Source: Jimgerdemannia flammicorona
Lineage: Eukaryota; Mucoromycota; Endogonomycetes; Endogonales; Endogonaceae
Reading direction: 5' to 3'
DNA: 16,451 nt
Assembly: GCA_003990745.1 (NCBI GenBank)
Contig: RBNI01003190.1
Location: 1 to 16,451 of the forward strand
The notes under the pieces are model-generated. The model had not been told where the DNA came from and did not search any database. It was given only the letters and a program-made list of their open reading frames with translations. The translations under genes and the position numbers were made by a program. This document shows positions 16,411 through 16,451 of the stretch, one piece after another (position 1 is the stretch's first letter; the number at the start of each line of letters is the position of its first letter).

Positions 16411-16451
16411 GTGAGCACCTCTCGGGTTCTATTTTTTTTTTTTTTTTTTTT
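16411..16451 (+). other. Start of intron 3 ending in T20 at the window edge
   Basis: GTGAGC donor directly after a glycine codon split GG|G; the sequence then turns into T20 (16432-16451) and stops. The homopolymer probably broke the assembly. Confidence 0.65.

Noticed and set aside
1..16451. tRNA and rRNA genes
   Set aside because: No cloverleaf-capable GGTTCGA-type T-loop with a matching acceptor stem and no conserved rRNA segment was found by eye.

Overview
The window looks like a fungal contig, more likely a basidiomycete than an ascomycete. Evidence: short spliceosomal introns (77 and 81 nt) in the one clear gene, a Tad1-like LINE, and a transposon-filled AT-rich block that has lost almost every CpG. 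I counted only two CG dinucleotides between about 490 and 10454 (at 1578 and 9229), then CG becomes ordinary. Both window edges are homopolymers (A at the start, T20 at the end), as expected where a short-read contig breaks. All calls are by eye; no database search was possible.

Region 1-10450 is a nest of dead retroelements in older AT-rich DNA. (a) 49-639 (+) is a young 5'-truncated LINE copy: the ORF2 C-terminus, a 3'UTR, an A53 tail and a perfect 16-bp target-site duplication (33-48 / 639-654). (b) About 1433-9290 (-) is an older, near full-length copy of the same family. Its ORF1 (7260-9185) is one 642-codon frame riddled with stops. Its ORF2 (1534-7230) has an endonuclease with recognisable catalytic motifs and a reverse transcriptase whose FADD box has become FADN. 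(c) This old LINE is itself split by a 2,059-bp LTR-like element at 4332-6390, flanked by CTACT on both sides. The insertion has TG...CA-type ends (one extra base at one end), a TATA box, a polyadenylation signal and a cluster of TTCnnGAA motifs. It also carries a 404-codon frame (4999-6210, minus strand) interrupted by about ten stops, each reachable by a single transition. I recognise no family in that frame. It is the best candidate here for something undescribed: an unknown gene carried inside an LTR or solo-LTR-like element.

Region 10451-15750 has ordinary CpG but no gene I can name. It holds a broken open frame (11782-12186), a 60-codon minus-strand ORF with a weak transposase-like helix-turn-helix pattern (13765-13947), an AT-rich patch, and several short tandem arrays (14081-14153, 14361-14465, 15173-15202).

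Region 15751-16451 is the 5' part of a real gene: TATA box, pyrimidine-rich leader, signal peptide and three exons that join in phase. It encodes the N-terminus of a secreted animal-type haem peroxidase and runs off the window in intron 3.
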